Shown here piece by piece: positions 47,040-58,090 of a stretch of 64,000 bases of DNA. The DNA is from Achatina immaculata (Eukaryota; Mollusca; Gastropoda; Stylommatophora; Achatinidae): NCBI GenBank assembly GCA_009760885.1, contig CM019708.1, positions 14,424,531 to 14,488,530 of the forward strand, written 5' to 3'. Positions within the stretch are counted from its first letter, which is position 1; each line of letters opens with the position of its first letter. Made by a program: the position numbers and the translations under genes. The notes below the pieces were generated by a model. The model did not search any database. It worked only from the letters and a program-made list of their open reading frames with translations, and was not told the DNA's origin.

Positions 47040-49390
47040 CAGTACAATATAACCCGTTTAATGTCACATCGCCGGGACCGTCAAAATGTGATGACAATAA
47101 GCGGAGTTGATATAAACAGAAGTCCATTAAAAAGGATTTTATTGAGCCACTGTGTATGCGTGTGTGTGTCCGTTCGTCCCATATTTTCTACATTAAATAC
47201 ATAACTAGCAGCCAAAGCTGTCATCATCAGGCATAATATATACTAATCACAAAATGTAATAGTCACAAAATATATTAATCACAAAATGCAGTAATTCTTA
47301 GTCTTACAATATAGAAAGCGCTATAATTAAGCAGCATCTGACTTGTCAGGAGTTGTACTAAAAAATGCATGATTTTGCATTGTGCAGTGATAACTGGTCT
47401 ATTAATTAAAAAATGGTCATTTAAATACGACAGAGCACTAAAAACATGCTAAAACGTATTATGAGTCGGGCATACTGTAAATGAGCGAGCGCATAGTCTC
47501 GAACGCGCTTACAGACTGAGAGTAAGAAACAGTTTTGGTGGGCGTCTGGTCCGTCAACTCACTGATGTCATCAGCACTATCCTCGGCGTCGCTGTCTACC
47601 TTGCTTTTACTGCAGCTAGCGACGATCTATTCGACCGAATACATTTCCGTAATAGCAAGCTGTCATCAGCTGAAACGAACTGATCAAACGTGTCACTTCC
47701 ATCAGAAATTGCTGCCCACTCTTCATCTGTGATCAAGTCCTGGGGAACGTCACAAATATCGCCGGCATTTGTACTGATCACTAGCTCGGGCAAGAAAGTA
47801 AACTGCAATTTACGAAAGCAGTTCGGAAGCGTTTACTGACTGATTCCATGCCGTATGTATAAAATTAATCCCTATCTTGATGCCGATCTCGACGACACGC
47901 TTTCGTTCCACAGCATACAGCACATGACGCACTATTCGCTTTCTGCACTGTTGCTTGAAGGCGTAAATGATACCTTGGTCGCAAGGCTGCAGGATGCTGG
48001 CTGTGTTAGGTGGCAGGAAAACAAGCTTTTTAGTTATCAGATTGGTGACGTCAGTGTGTGCAGGACAGATGTCAATGAACAACAAAACTTTTATGTTCAT
48101 TTTGTTGTTGAAAGAAATGACCCAGTACTCAGACAGTTCACTTGTCATCCAAGCACTCTAGTTGGCCTTGTAAGTAACGGAAAGGCTCTTTATGTTCTTG
48201 AAGCACCGCGGATTTCGTGACTTTCCGATAACAAGGAGCGGAGAGTCTTCTCAGTGCCTGACATGTTACAGCACACGACAGCTGTTAAGAGATCTTTAAA
48301 ACGTTTGCCATCGTGGCACTTCTCATTACGAAAGCACAAATTCCTGTTCTGTAGCAGTTTATAAAACACGCTTGTTTCATCCATGTTAAAAATGTCATCT
48401 GGGCTGTACGGATCCAGAAATTTTGGCAAATGAGAAATCCTATCATTAACGACATCAGTGTTAACTTGGAACGCTTCACCTGAAGTGATCTTAAATGTTA
48501 TGTTGTGGTGTTTCTTAAAGCTCTTAAGAAAGCCTTTCGAACACTTCCAGTCAGGCATATTCATTTCTTTCGCAAAACGTTCTGCTATTTCTGACAGCGT
48601 AGGACCACACGCAGGCAACTGTGCAGAACGTATCTGTTTGAACCATTTCAGCAGAGCACACTCAATATCTATGTAGGAACTCGCATTCCGTCGCATACAG
48701 TTTGATCTAACTAAAGACGAGTGAAAGTCTTGTTAAATTTAGTCTGTTTTTAACAAGTGTCGATACAGTTGAAACCTCAATTTCAAATGTATCCACTATG
48801 TCTTTCCTTGTAACTTTTTCATCAACTTGCTTCAGAATATCCATTTTACTGTTCAAATTCAGGTCAACAAGTTTGTGTTTAGTAGCCATTATCTATCACA
48901 ACGAGAACCAAAGAGAAGTTCGCGGTTATACAATTCACAGTACACTATTCGAGTCTGACTAACTGTCACCTCACATTGCCAATTTAACACCGCCAACGTC
49001 TTGATAAAGAAGCCAATGACCGAAAAAAGCCAGATTTTAATCACGAAAGGGCGGCCATGGTAAGCCTTTCATTCACACCACGTGAGTTTCGATGCCCACA
49101 AGTTCAAAAGGTTGATGGGGCAATTTCGGTGATCAAACGGCCGGCCCTTTCTATGATGAATCGGGAAGCTGTGAGATGTTTGTATCTTGTGCTCGCCCAG
49201 TCTGTGATACAAAGCTGGGCCTTTGGCTCCTCTGGGTACAAAAATACCGTGACATTAACCAATTTGTGACACTAACGGGGCGATATTAAAGGGAGTAAAG
49301 CCCATTAGTTAATGGGAGTTGGCGGGGATACAAATTTATGTGACAATATCCAGGTGGTGATACAAAGCGGTATGATATTAAGTGGTTTCG

Positions 49391-49396
<6 letters not shown>
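47040..49396 (-). mobile_element. Tigger/pogo-type DNA transposon
   Basis: About 2.36 kb, a normal Tigger size. Left end CAGTACAATATAACCCG at 47040 follows TA (47038-47039). The right end read inward starts CAGAGTCGAAACCACTTAAT at 49396, and the two are imperfect inverted repeats (shared AACC..TTAAT.TCA..CGC). The right TA is replaced by a TG/TA microsatellite. The inner 60-100 bp at both ends has further ATATAA/GTCACA-like motifs. Confidence 0.8.
47596..48889 (-). pseudogene. Tigger/pogo transposase (CENP-B-like, DDE), frameshifted
   Basis: Starts at ATG 48887-48889. The N-terminal helix-turn-helix (LNLNSKMDILKQV, VTRKDIVDTFEIEVSTVS) is followed by a frameshift near 48700. Next come a CENP-B-like DNA-binding region (KWFKQIRSAQLPACGPTLSE, FLKSFKKHHNIT) and the first catalytic D in FNMDETSVFYKL. 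A frameshift near 48190 precedes the second D in LLFIDICPAHTD and the third in TASILQPCDQGII, with 30 residues between the last two. Another frameshift near 47809 precedes an acidic tail (DEEWAAISDGSD). The second motif has I where N is usual (DICPAH). Inactive because of at least three frame breaks. Confidence 0.85.
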
Positions 49397-49427
<31 letters not shown>

Positions 49428-49464
49428 TCCCCTGACTCTTCTCATGACAATTAATCAATCAATC

Positions 49465-49925
49465 AAGTATCGTGCTGCGTGGCGTAGGCGATCATTTCTC
49501 TCCACAATTCCCTGTCTTTAGACTTGAATTTATGGATATGAAGCATGGTCCATGAATATAAGAGTACAGCGAGAAATGGAGGCTATGGAAATGTGGTTCA
49601 TAAGAAAGATGTTGAAGGTACCATGGACAGCTAAGAAAACCAACGAAGAAGTCTTAAGAGAGGCTGGAGTTAAAAGGCAAGTTACAGCAAAGATCAGAGG
49701 CAGACAAGCGAGATTTGTAGGACATTTTCTGAGAAGAGGAAAATTGGAACACACTGTAGCGACTGGAAAAATTGAGGCAAGAAGAGACAGAGGAAGATAG
49801 AGAGAGAAGTTACTAGATGGGCTGTCAGTTTGGCTAGGAAGAAAGTCACCGGCGGATCTCATAATCAAGTCTAAAGACAGGGAGTTGTGGAGAGAAATGA
49901 TCGCCTACAACACGCGGAACGGTAT
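49465..49925 (+). mobile_element. RTE-like LINE 3' fragment with inverted copy of its own end
   Basis: Plus-strand piece from about 49545: MEAMEMWFIRKMLKVPWTAK, RGRQARFVGHFLRRGK, a stop at about 49798, then GRKSPADLIIKSKDRELWRE and MIAYNTRNG. The last 55-60 bases (49863-49923) reappear inverted at 49469-49527 just before the fragment, next to an AATCAATCAATC tract that looks like a LINE tail on the other strand. It could be two head-to-head insertions or a rearranged one. Confidence 0.75.
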
Positions 49926-49939
49926 TCGACATATATATG

Positions 49940-50240
49940 GGAGGGGGTGAAGATGCCTGACAGAAGAAGGAATCAGCTACCCATAGCTGATATGCTAGAG
50001 TCAGAGTTAGTGAGCCATAGCTGACTAAGACCCTGTCCCACCTCTCCGTTGGTACCCCCAGTAAAAGATCTAGCCTGGTTAACGGGCCAGGGAATGCCAT
50101 AGTCCCCTTGGTGGTGGAGTCTGCTAAAGAAGCATTGCACACCTCCTGCTTTTTAGCTGTACTCCGGGACTGAAAAAAATATCTGCCATAACCCGCTCCC
50201 ACGCCGATACGATGCTTTGCCTCAACACCTTCACAGCATC
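49940..50240. repeat. Dispersed repeat of about 250-300 bp, copy 5 of 5
   Basis: Same block order as 2620-2870 (CTGTCCCACCTCTCCGTTGG, GGTGGAGTCTGCTAAAGAAG and CAACACCTTCACAGCATC), but outside the tandem array and richer in GC. The rest of the gap to 50780 shows no gene. Confidence 0.45.
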
Positions 50241-50779
50241 GGCTGCAAAGAACAACAGGTCAATGTTACAGGGAGTTCGTACAAGTACTTTATATATATA
50301 CATTTTTTCTCCTTACGATCTGACCTATACTTGGCAAAAGTCGACCAGTGTGGTACAGCAGGTATATGTAGGTAAGTGTAACTTTGTGCACAACATTTTC
50401 TAAACAAATCAAGGACGAGACGATCACAGAGAGCACAGTGGATTATCTACTTACCCAGAACGTGTTTCTCTATCTACTCTTCTCTATGTCTTTTATTCAA
50501 GTTTATTTGTAATTTTCTTTTTCTTCAATTTGTTAATTATTTTAAATAAAATTGTTTCAGAATCACTGTGCCTAAACATCTAAAGAAAAGAAGTGGAAAT
50601 TTAAAGAAGGAAGGCCAGATTCCAAACAGGGATGACAATGGAGTGGTAGAAGTGATGAAATTCTTACAAGATGGCATTTTTACACAAAGGATTTAATCAC
50701 AAAATCTGAAAGTGGTTTCAAATTAATAAGCAGAAAATGTCACATTAAAGGAAAGTGACACGAAAATATGAATAGCAAG

Positions 50780-53700
50780 AAAATGTTCCACATTCATTCA
50801 TTCCTTTGTATGTCCCTTGCGGAACTTTGCCACCCAAACAGCACTCCTGTAGGCCTCTCGGTTGTGAGCAAGATGGCCTGCTGCTGCTGCATCCATTTCC
50901 AGATCATCAACGATGTCTTGCAGCCATCTTCGTTTCGGTCTTCCTCTTTTTCTTTTTCCCATTATGTATCCTTCCAATACGGTCTTCTCTAAATTATCAT
51001 GACGTTTAATGTGGCCAAAATATTTAAGTTTTCTCTCTTTAATCCTCTTTACTAGCCAGCCTTCTTCAATATTAAGCTCTTGTAGTATAGATATATTTGT
51101 TCTTTTTTGTGTCCACGATATTTGGAGAACTCTTCTATAGCATTTACATTCAAAGGCATTTATGTGCTTCTCAGCTGTTTTGTTAAGTGTCCAGGTCTCA
51201 CAGGCATATGTTGCGATGGGAAAGATGCATGCCCTTAAAAATCTTATTTTTGTGGTTCTGTCTGCTCCTCTCCACAGATTCTTTATTTGTTTTACTTTCT
51301 GAAGAGCAATAGATGTCCTCCTTTTAATTTCCCTCATTGTATCTCCATTATTAGTTAGTAGTGATCCAAGATATTCAAAACTCTCCACTTCTTCCAGTTT
51401 TTCCTCACTGATACATATTTCAGTTGCCTTGTTTGTTTTGTCAGTTGTCATCACTTTAGTTTTCTTTGCATTATGATAGAGGTTCTGCTCTTCGCTGTTC
51501 TTGCGGACTGACATAATTAGTTTTTCCATTCCTTCTTGTGTTGTGGACAGCAATACTGTGTCATCAGCATATCTAATCTCTGGTATTTCATAACCTCCAA
51601 CTGTTATGGCATCGTAATATTCTTTGTCTACATCTTCTCTAACATTCCTCATTATATTTTCAGTATACAAGTTAAATAAGTAGGGTGACAATATGCACCC
51701 CTGACGGACCCCTTGTTTTATGTCAAACCAAGTTGTTGTTTCACCATTTATTCTTACTGCTGCTTGTTGGTCTAAATACAGCAGTGATGTTAATTGTATC
51801 AAATGTGTTGGAAATCCCATTTTTTCCATTATTTCCCAAAGTTTCTGGTGTTGTACACAATCAAATGCCTTTGAGTAGTCTATAAAGGATAAATATAGAT
51901 TCACATTAAACTCCCTGCATTTCTCTATTATTAATCTTAGATTGAATATATGATCTCTTGATCCTCTTCCTTGCCTGAAGCCAGCTTGGACCATATTGAC
52001 TTCTTCTTCTATTTTCTTTCGAAGTCTACCCATTATGATTTTTAACAGAATTTTACTGGCATGACTAATCAGGGCAACAGTTCTGTAGTTGGTGCATAAT
52101 TTCAGGTTACCCTTTTTTGGCAGTGGTATGAATACAGTTCTTTTCCATTCTTTTGGCCAAATACCTGAATGCCATATCTTTTGACATAGTGCATGATAGA
52201 TTGTTGCACACTCCTTTCCTCCTGCTTTAATAAATTCAGCGGTTATCTCATCACATCCTGGTGATTTACCATTTTTCAGACTCTTTATTGCCCATAAAAC
52301 TTCTTCCATTGTCGGCTCGGGTTCTTTCTCCTCCAATAATAATTCACACTGTTGATTTCTGCTTCCACAGTCGGTTGTTTCATACATTCTTTTGCAATAT
52401 TCCTTCCATCTTTCCAGAATTTCCTCTGTCTCTGTCAGGGTATTCCCCATCTCATCACAAATTACATTTAGCTTAGGTGTGACATTTCTCGTCAATGTCT
52501 TCATTTCTTTAAACATTTCACTATCTCTTCCACACCTCTGATGTTCTTCTATTCTTTCACAACAATCTTGTATGTATTGTTTTTTGTCTTTTCTTATGTT
52601 TCTTCGTACTTCTTTTGTTAAAGTTTTATATTTATCTTTGTTGTTGTTTGTCACTCTCCATTGCGTCTTCATTTCTCTACATTGTTTTATCAGTTCTAGT
52701 GTACCTGCTGTGATCCATCTATTCTTTTGTGTTTTCTTTACTGGAACCATGTCTTTAGCTGTTGTTACTAAGATATCTTTGGCCTGCGTAGCCAATTCAT
52801 CTGGTGTCATCTCTTCCTGTACAGCCATCAGGATTTCGAAACGATTCTTCACTTCTATACCGTATTGTTCTGGTATATTTGTAAGGTCAAAGCGGAGTGG
52901 TCTTGATCCCATAACTAACTTTTTTATCTTTATCTTCATGTCTGCTATTAATAACTCATGGTCCGTGTCACAATAAGCACTTGGTAAAGTTTTTGCTGAT
53001 GTTATGCTTGACCTCCACCTTCTCTGCACTAAAATGTAATCTATTTGATTCCTGGTTTTCCCATCAGGTGATGTCCATGTGTAAAGTCTTCTTGGATGTT
53101 GTTTAAAAAGTGTGTTAGCGGTCATTAGCTCATTTTCCATACAAAACGCCATTAGATTGTCACCTGCCTCATTTCTGTGTCCTATGCTAAATTTCCCTAC
53201 AACATGTCCTTCATCTTCTGCTCTTTCTGTACCAATTTTTGCATTAAAATCACCCATTATAAATACAATATCATTTTTCCGTACCTGGTCCATTGTCGTC
53301 TGCAGTGTGTTATAAAAATGTTCTACTTCATCTTCTTCTGCTGCTGATGTAGGTGCATATACCTGGATGACTGTTACATTTCTAGGAATGCCCTTAAGTC
53401 TGATTGTTAGGATTCTATCACTTACTGGATTGTAGCCTAGTAATGCTGTTGATGTTGATTTGTCCAAATAAAAAGCCACTCCATTCTTTCCTCCTACTTC
53501 TCCGCCAGAATATATAAATATATTATCATTCTCGCTCTTAAAGTGTCCTTATCCTTTCCATCGATGTTCGCAGATTCCCAAAATGTGTATCCGCGTTCTT
53601 TTCATCTCGTCACTTATTATTTGATACTTTCCCTCATACATACTTCTTACATTCCATGTTCCTACTCTTATTTTTCTTTTTAGTTTGATACAGGGGTTTT

Positions 53701-53872
53701 CCTTGGTAACACCGTCAGGATTTTGTCCGTCATCACAATTACTAGTACTGACCTCTGCCTCACACTCTTCCCCAGTGTTAAAATTAGATCTATCTGGCCT
53801 GGGGGACTCACCACCAGATCTTTTTCCTATTTGACTTTCCATGATTGCTGCTTGGGTTTCTTGGTTCCACAT
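50780..53872 (-). pseudogene. LINE family 1, near full-length endonuclease-reverse transcriptase, one in-frame stop
   Basis: Single frame from ATG 53870-53872 to the stop at 50798, about 1024 codons, interrupted only by one TAA at 53549-53551 (WKG*GHFKSEN). N-terminal APE-type endonuclease: VGTWNVRSM, ILGICEHRW, FIMGDFNAKIGTE and DTDHELLIADM. Then reverse transcriptase: [85 protein letters not shown] (about 51552-51575) and ESFEYLGSLLTNNGD. The C-terminal region has [18 protein letters not shown] and RGRPKRRWLQDIVDDLEMD. The 3' tail is GAATGAATGAATG. It nicks target DNA and copies its own RNA into the genome. RTE-like by organisation; the clade is not proven. One stop away from intact, hence a young copy. 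Confidence 0.9.
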
Positions 53873-53879
53873 TTATAGC

Positions 53880-54380
53880 ATATTAGCATGATTTTTATAA
53901 TGGTGATCTAGCATAATATCTTATTAGGCCACATTATAAATGCTTGAGTGCAGAACTATGGACTAAGTTCATAAATCCTAATCATTTTTTGTATTCTGTT
54001 AAAAGATCATTTCTTCCAAAAATTTACCATTTTAGTTAAATGTATTTACTTCTCTCCAGACAATTTCATTATTAACTTAAATTTTTGCTCTTGTTGTTGA
54101 ATAACATTATTTGTTATGGCCTGAAAAATTCTTCAAACCCATTATGTGTTATATTCAAGTCAGTATTCTGCTAAATAACACTGTTAGATTAATTAATATT
54201 AATTAATATTAAAATTAATGTTAAACTCCCTTCAGTGTGGTAAGACCAGTTTAGTTGCAAGTGAGCATAATGGAAATTTGTTTGAAAACCTCTCTTGCTC
54301 AAATATTACTTTCTTTAAAACATCAAAAATTACTTTCAGCTCTGTAAAACTCCCTAATAATACTTTCAATTCCATAAAAA
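53880..54380. other. Spacer between LINE start and minisatellite
   Basis: AT-rich; no gene. Could include the LINE 5' UTR on the minus strand, which cannot be delimited from one copy. Confidence 0.4.
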
Positions 54381-54540
54381 CCCTAAGCATTACTTTCAGC
54401 TATGTAATGCCCCTAAGCATTACTTTCAGCTATGTAATGCCCCTAAGCATTACTTTCAGCTATGTAATGCCCCTAAGCATTACTTTCAGCTATGTAATGC
54501 CCCTGAGCAATACTTCCACCTCTGTAGTAATCCTAAGCAC
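54300..54540. repeat. 30-bp minisatellite (precursor of the 60-bp array)
   Basis: Degenerate, then four near-perfect copies of CATTACTTTCAGCTATGTAA TGCCCCTAAG (54388-54510). It passes directly into the 60-bp array. Confidence 0.9.
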
Positions 54541-55330
54541 TATTTCAGCTCTATGAAAGTCCAAGCTACTGTCTTCAGCTACATTACACTTCCAAACATT
54601 ACTTTCAGCTCTATGAAAGTCCAAGCTACTGTCTTCAGCTACATTACACTTCCAAACATTACTTTCAGCTCTATGAAAGTCCAAGCTACTGTCTTCAGCT
54701 ACATTACACTTCCAAACATTACTTTCAGCTCTATGAAAGTCCAAGCTACTGTCTTCAGCTACATTACACTTCCAAACATTACTTTCAGCTCTATGAAAGT
54801 CCAAGCTACTGTCTTCAGCTACATTACACTTCCAAACATTACTTTCAGCTCTATGAAAGTCCAAGCTACTGTCTTCAGCTACATTACACTTCCAAACATT
54901 ACTTTCAGCTCTATGAAAGTCCAAGCTACTGTCTTCAGCTACATTACACTTCCAAACATTACTTTCAGCTCTATGAAAGTCCAAGCTACTGTCTTCAGCT
55001 ACATTACACTTCCAAACATTACTTTCAGCTCTATGAAAGTCCAAGCTACTGTCTTCAGCTACATTACACTTCCAAACATTACTTTCAGCTCTATGAAAGT
55101 CCAAGCTACTGTCTTCAGCTACATTACACTTCCAAACATTACTTTCAGCTCTATGAAAGTCCAAGCTACTGTCTTCAGCTACATTACACTTCCAAACATT
55201 ACTTTCAGCTCTATGAAAGTCCAAGCTACTGTCTTCAGCTACATTACACTTCCAAACATTACTTTCAGCTCTATGAAAGTCCAAGCTACTGTCTTCAGCT
55301 ACATTACACTTCCAAACATTACTTTCAGCT
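54541..55330. repeat. 60-bp minisatellite, 13 essentially identical copies
   Basis: Each 60-bp unit consists of two diverged 30-mers (TTTCAGCTCTATGAAAGTCC-type and GTCTTCAGCTACATTACACT-type). I found no difference among the 13 copies. 60 is divisible by three, so both strands stay open: 20-residue repeats beginning MKVQATVFSY on plus and DFHRAESNVW on minus. Confidence 0.97.
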
Positions 55331-56988
55331 CTATAATACCCTCAAGTCTATGCTGTTCTTGTATTATTTTCACATCTATAAAGCTCTCTTGTTTGGCTAT
55401 CATGAATGTTAATTCCAGTAACATCAATTTTAGTTCATATCTGATCATATTGGAGGAGAAAGAACCCGAGCCGACAATGGAAGAAGTTTTATGGGCAATA
55501 AAGAGTCTGAAAAATGGTAAATCACCAGGATGTGATGAGATAACCGCTGAATTTATTAAAGCAGGAGGAAAGGAGTGTGCAACAATCTATCATGCACTAT
55601 GTAAAAAGATATGGCATTCAGGTATTTGGCCAAAAGATTGGAAAAGAACTGTATTCATACCACTGCCAAAAAAGGGTAACCTGAAATTATGCACCAACTA
55701 CAGAACTGTTGCCCTGATTAGTCATGCCAGTAAAATTCTGTTAAAAATCATAATGGGTAGACTTCGAAAGAAAATAGAAGAAGAAGTCAATATGGTCCAA
55801 GCTGGCTTCAGGCAAGGACGAGGATCAAGAGATCATATATTCAATCTAAGATTAATAATAGAGAAATGCAGGGAGTTTAATGTGAATCTATATTTATCCT
55901 TTATAGACTACTCAAAGGCATTTGATTGTGTACAACACCAGAAACTTTGGGAAATAATGGAAAAAATGGGATTTCCAACACATTTGATACAATTAACATC
56001 ACTGCTGTATTTAGACCAACAAGCAGCAGTAAGAATAAATGGTGAAACAACAACTTGGTTTGACATAAAACAAGGGGTCCGTCAGGGGTGCATATTGTCA
56101 CCCTACTTATTTAACTTGTATACTGAAAATATAATGAGGAATGTTAGAGAAGATGTAGACAAAGAATATTACGATGCCATAACAGTTGGAGGTTATGAAA
56201 TACCAGAGATTAGATATGCTGATGACACAGTATTGCTGTCCACAACACAAGAAGGAATGGAAAAACTAATTATGTCAGTCCGCAAGAACAGCGAAGAGCA
56301 GAACCTCTATCTTAATGCAAAGAAAACTAAAGTGATGACAACTGACAAAACAAACAAGGCAACTGAAATATGTATCAATGAGGAAAAACTGGAAGAAGTG
56401 GAGAGTTTTGAATATCTTGGATCACTACTAACTAATAATGGAGATACAATGAGGGAAATTAAACGGAGGACATCTATTGCTCTTCAGAAAGTAAAACAAA
56501 TAAAGAATCTGTGGAGAGGAGCAGACAGAACCACAAAAATAAGATTTTTAAGGGCATGCATCTTTCCTATCGCAACATATGCCTGTGAGACCTGGACACT
56601 TAACAAAACAGCTGAGAAGCACATAAATGCCTTTGAATGTAAATGCTATAGAAGAGTTCTCCAAATATCGTGGACACAAAAAAGAACAAATATATCTATA
56701 CTACAAGAGCTTAATATTGAAGAAGGCTGGCTAGTAAAGAGGATTAAAGAGAGAAAACTTAAATATTTTGGCCACATTAAACGTCATGATAATTTAGAGA
56801 AGACCGTATTGGAAGGATACATAATGGGAAAAAGAAAAAGAGGAAGACCGAAACGAAGATGGCTGCAAGACATCGTTGATGATCTGGAAATGGATGCAGC
56901 AGCAGCAGGCCATCTTGCTCACAACCGAGAGGCCTATAGGAGTGCTGTTTGGGAGGCAAAGCTCCGCAAGGGACATGCAAAGGAATGA
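54553..56988 (+). CDS. 811-codon open frame: minisatellite repeats fused to LINE reverse transcriptase
   Basis: Open from ATG 54553 to TGA 56986-56988. About residues 1-260 are 13 copies of a 20-residue repeat (MKVQATVFSYITLPNITFSS) from the 60-bp minisatellite. Residues of about 260-298 are unique linker. From about residue 299 (LEEKEPEPTMEEVLWAIKSL) to the end is a LINE family 1 RT and C-terminus, with YADD codons at 56215-56226, differing from 50780-53872 at only a handful of residues. The endonuclease and 5' part are absent. The junction has the look of a 5'-truncated insertion that landed in frame by chance. Whether it is expressed is unknown. Confidence 0.5.
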   Translation: MKVQATVFSYITLPNITFSSMKVQATVFSYITLPNITFSSMKVQATVFSYITLPNITFSSMKVQATVFSYITLPNITFSSMKVQATVFSYITLPNITFSSMKVQATVFSYITLPNITFSSMKVQATVFSYITLPNITFSSMKVQATVFSYITLPNITFSSMKVQATVFSYITLPNITFSSMKVQATVFSYITLPNITFSSMKVQATVFSYITLPNITFSSMKVQATVFSYITLPNITFSSMKVQATVFSYITLPNITFSSIIPSSLCCSCIIFTSIKLSCLAIMNVNSSNINFSSYLIILEEKEPEPTMEEVLWAIKSLKNGKSPGCDEITAEFIKAGGKECATIYHALCKKIWHSGIWPKDWKRTVFIPLPKKGNLKLCTNYRTVALISHASKILLKIIMGRLRKKIEEEVNMVQAGFRQGRGSRDHIFNLRLIIEKCREFNVNLYLSFIDYSKAFDCVQHQKLWEIMEKMGFPTHLIQLTSLLYLDQQAAVRINGETTTWFDIKQGVRQGCILSPYLFNLYTENIMRNVREDVDKEYYDAITVGGYEIPEIRYADDTVLLSTTQEGMEKLIMSVRKNSEEQNLYLNAKKTKVMTTDKTNKATEICINEEKLEEVESFEYLGSLLTNNGDTMREIKRRTSIALQKVKQIKNLWRGADRTTKIRFLRACIFPIATYACETWTLNKTAEKHINAFECKCYRRVLQISWTQKRTNISILQELNIEEGWLVKRIKERKLKYFGHIKRHDNLEKTVLEGYIMGKRKRGRPKRRWLQDIVDDLEMDAAAAGHLAHNREAYRSAVWEAKLRKGHAKE

Positions 56989-56995
56989 ATGAATC
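55449..56995 (+). mobile_element. LINE family 1, 5'-truncated copy (RT and C-terminus intact)
   Basis: Homologous to 50790-52338 in inverse orientation, starting ATTGGAGGAG and ending in GAATGAATGAATC. RT motifs are complete: QAGFRQGRGSRD, DYSKAFDCV, GVRQGCILSP and YADDTVLLS. No stops. Replacements seen against the other copy include CKK for CQK, KDW for KEW, YLN for YHN, INEE for ISEE, and three near the end. Confidence 0.92.
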
Positions 56996-57220
56996 TGATC
57001 ATTATTAATTTTTTTTTCTTCCAGTATAATATTATTTAGAATTGAAAATATTGATATAGGTGATATTACAATTTATTGTATCTTAACAGCATCAAATAAA
57101 GTTCTGTCTATTTTCACAAACATGTTTGGGTATTAACTTTTGCTGTTTAACTTCATTTTCTCATTTAGATCTACTGGCATGTTGATTCTCATGGCCATGT
57201 TTAGTTGATTTTATTGCTGT

Positions 57221-57515
57221 ATGAGTGATGAAAATCTCTATCTTAATGTGAAGAAAACTAAATCAATGACAACTGACAAAACAAATAAGGCAGTTGAAAG
57301 ATGTATCAATGAGGAAAAATTGGAAGAGATGGAGAGTTTTGAATATCTTGGATCATTACAAACTAATAATGGACATACAATGAGGGAAATTAAAATGAGG
57401 ACATCTATCGCTCTTCATAAAGTAACTAAAGAAGTTGTGGAAAGGAGCAGACAGAACTACAAAAATAAGGTTTTTAAGGGCATGCATTTTTCCCACTGCA
57501 ACTTAAGGCTGTGAG
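57221..57515 (+). mobile_element. LINE family 1, internal fragment
   Basis: ENLYLNVKKTKSMTTDKTNK, then ESFEYLGSLQTNNGHTMREI and IKMRTSIALHKV, ending in a shifted frame at the ATYACET region. Truncated at both ends; lies about 230 bp past the copy at 55449-56995 in the same orientation. Confidence 0.8.
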
Positions 57516-58090
57516 AGAAGAATGAGGAAGCCATTTTGGAATGTTAGACAGGGGAGAAGGGGAGTTTTTTTTTCAAGTTTATTTCGAGATTGAATGGTCA
57601 CATCTAGCTTAATATATGAGTTTCTTGTAGCTGTAGATCTGTTAGATTTATTAGATGTCATAAACATCCATAAATATTGATTTTTCTGTGTTGAAATTTG
57701 AATGATTACGTATTCTATATTGGATTATGACACAGTTAAGTGGGAGGAGCATGTTGTGATTGGCAAGATAATCAAGCCGCAGTTAGAACAGCTTGACAGA
57801 ATATAAATGAGAAGTTGACAGTTCGTCAATAACCTCGGTGAGATGGATCGATGATAAATCGGAACATGAGCGTTCTGGTTAGAGACTAAAAAGAACATCT
57901 CACAGAACCTTGTCAATCATAGTCTTTAAGATCAGCCCCTAGTAGAGCGTCAGATGTTTAAGGGCCGATACAACCGTTTGAGAAAGGAAGGGAAGGTGAG
58001 AAGATGACGGGGTTGGGAAGATAGAGAGACGAAGAGGGAAAAAATTCAGTTCTTTATTTATAGTGGTTGTATAATGCCCTGCTGTATCAT
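57516..58090. other. No gene; possible R2-like tail near 57930-57990
   Basis: Contains AGCCCCTAGTAGAGCGTCAG and a GTTTAAGGGCCGATACAACC stretch, which resembles CCCCTAGAGTGTCAGGAGTT and TAAAAGGACCGAAACAC at 39925-39965 behind the R2-like fragment. Suggests a second copy of that element's 3' end; weak. Confidence 0.3.
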
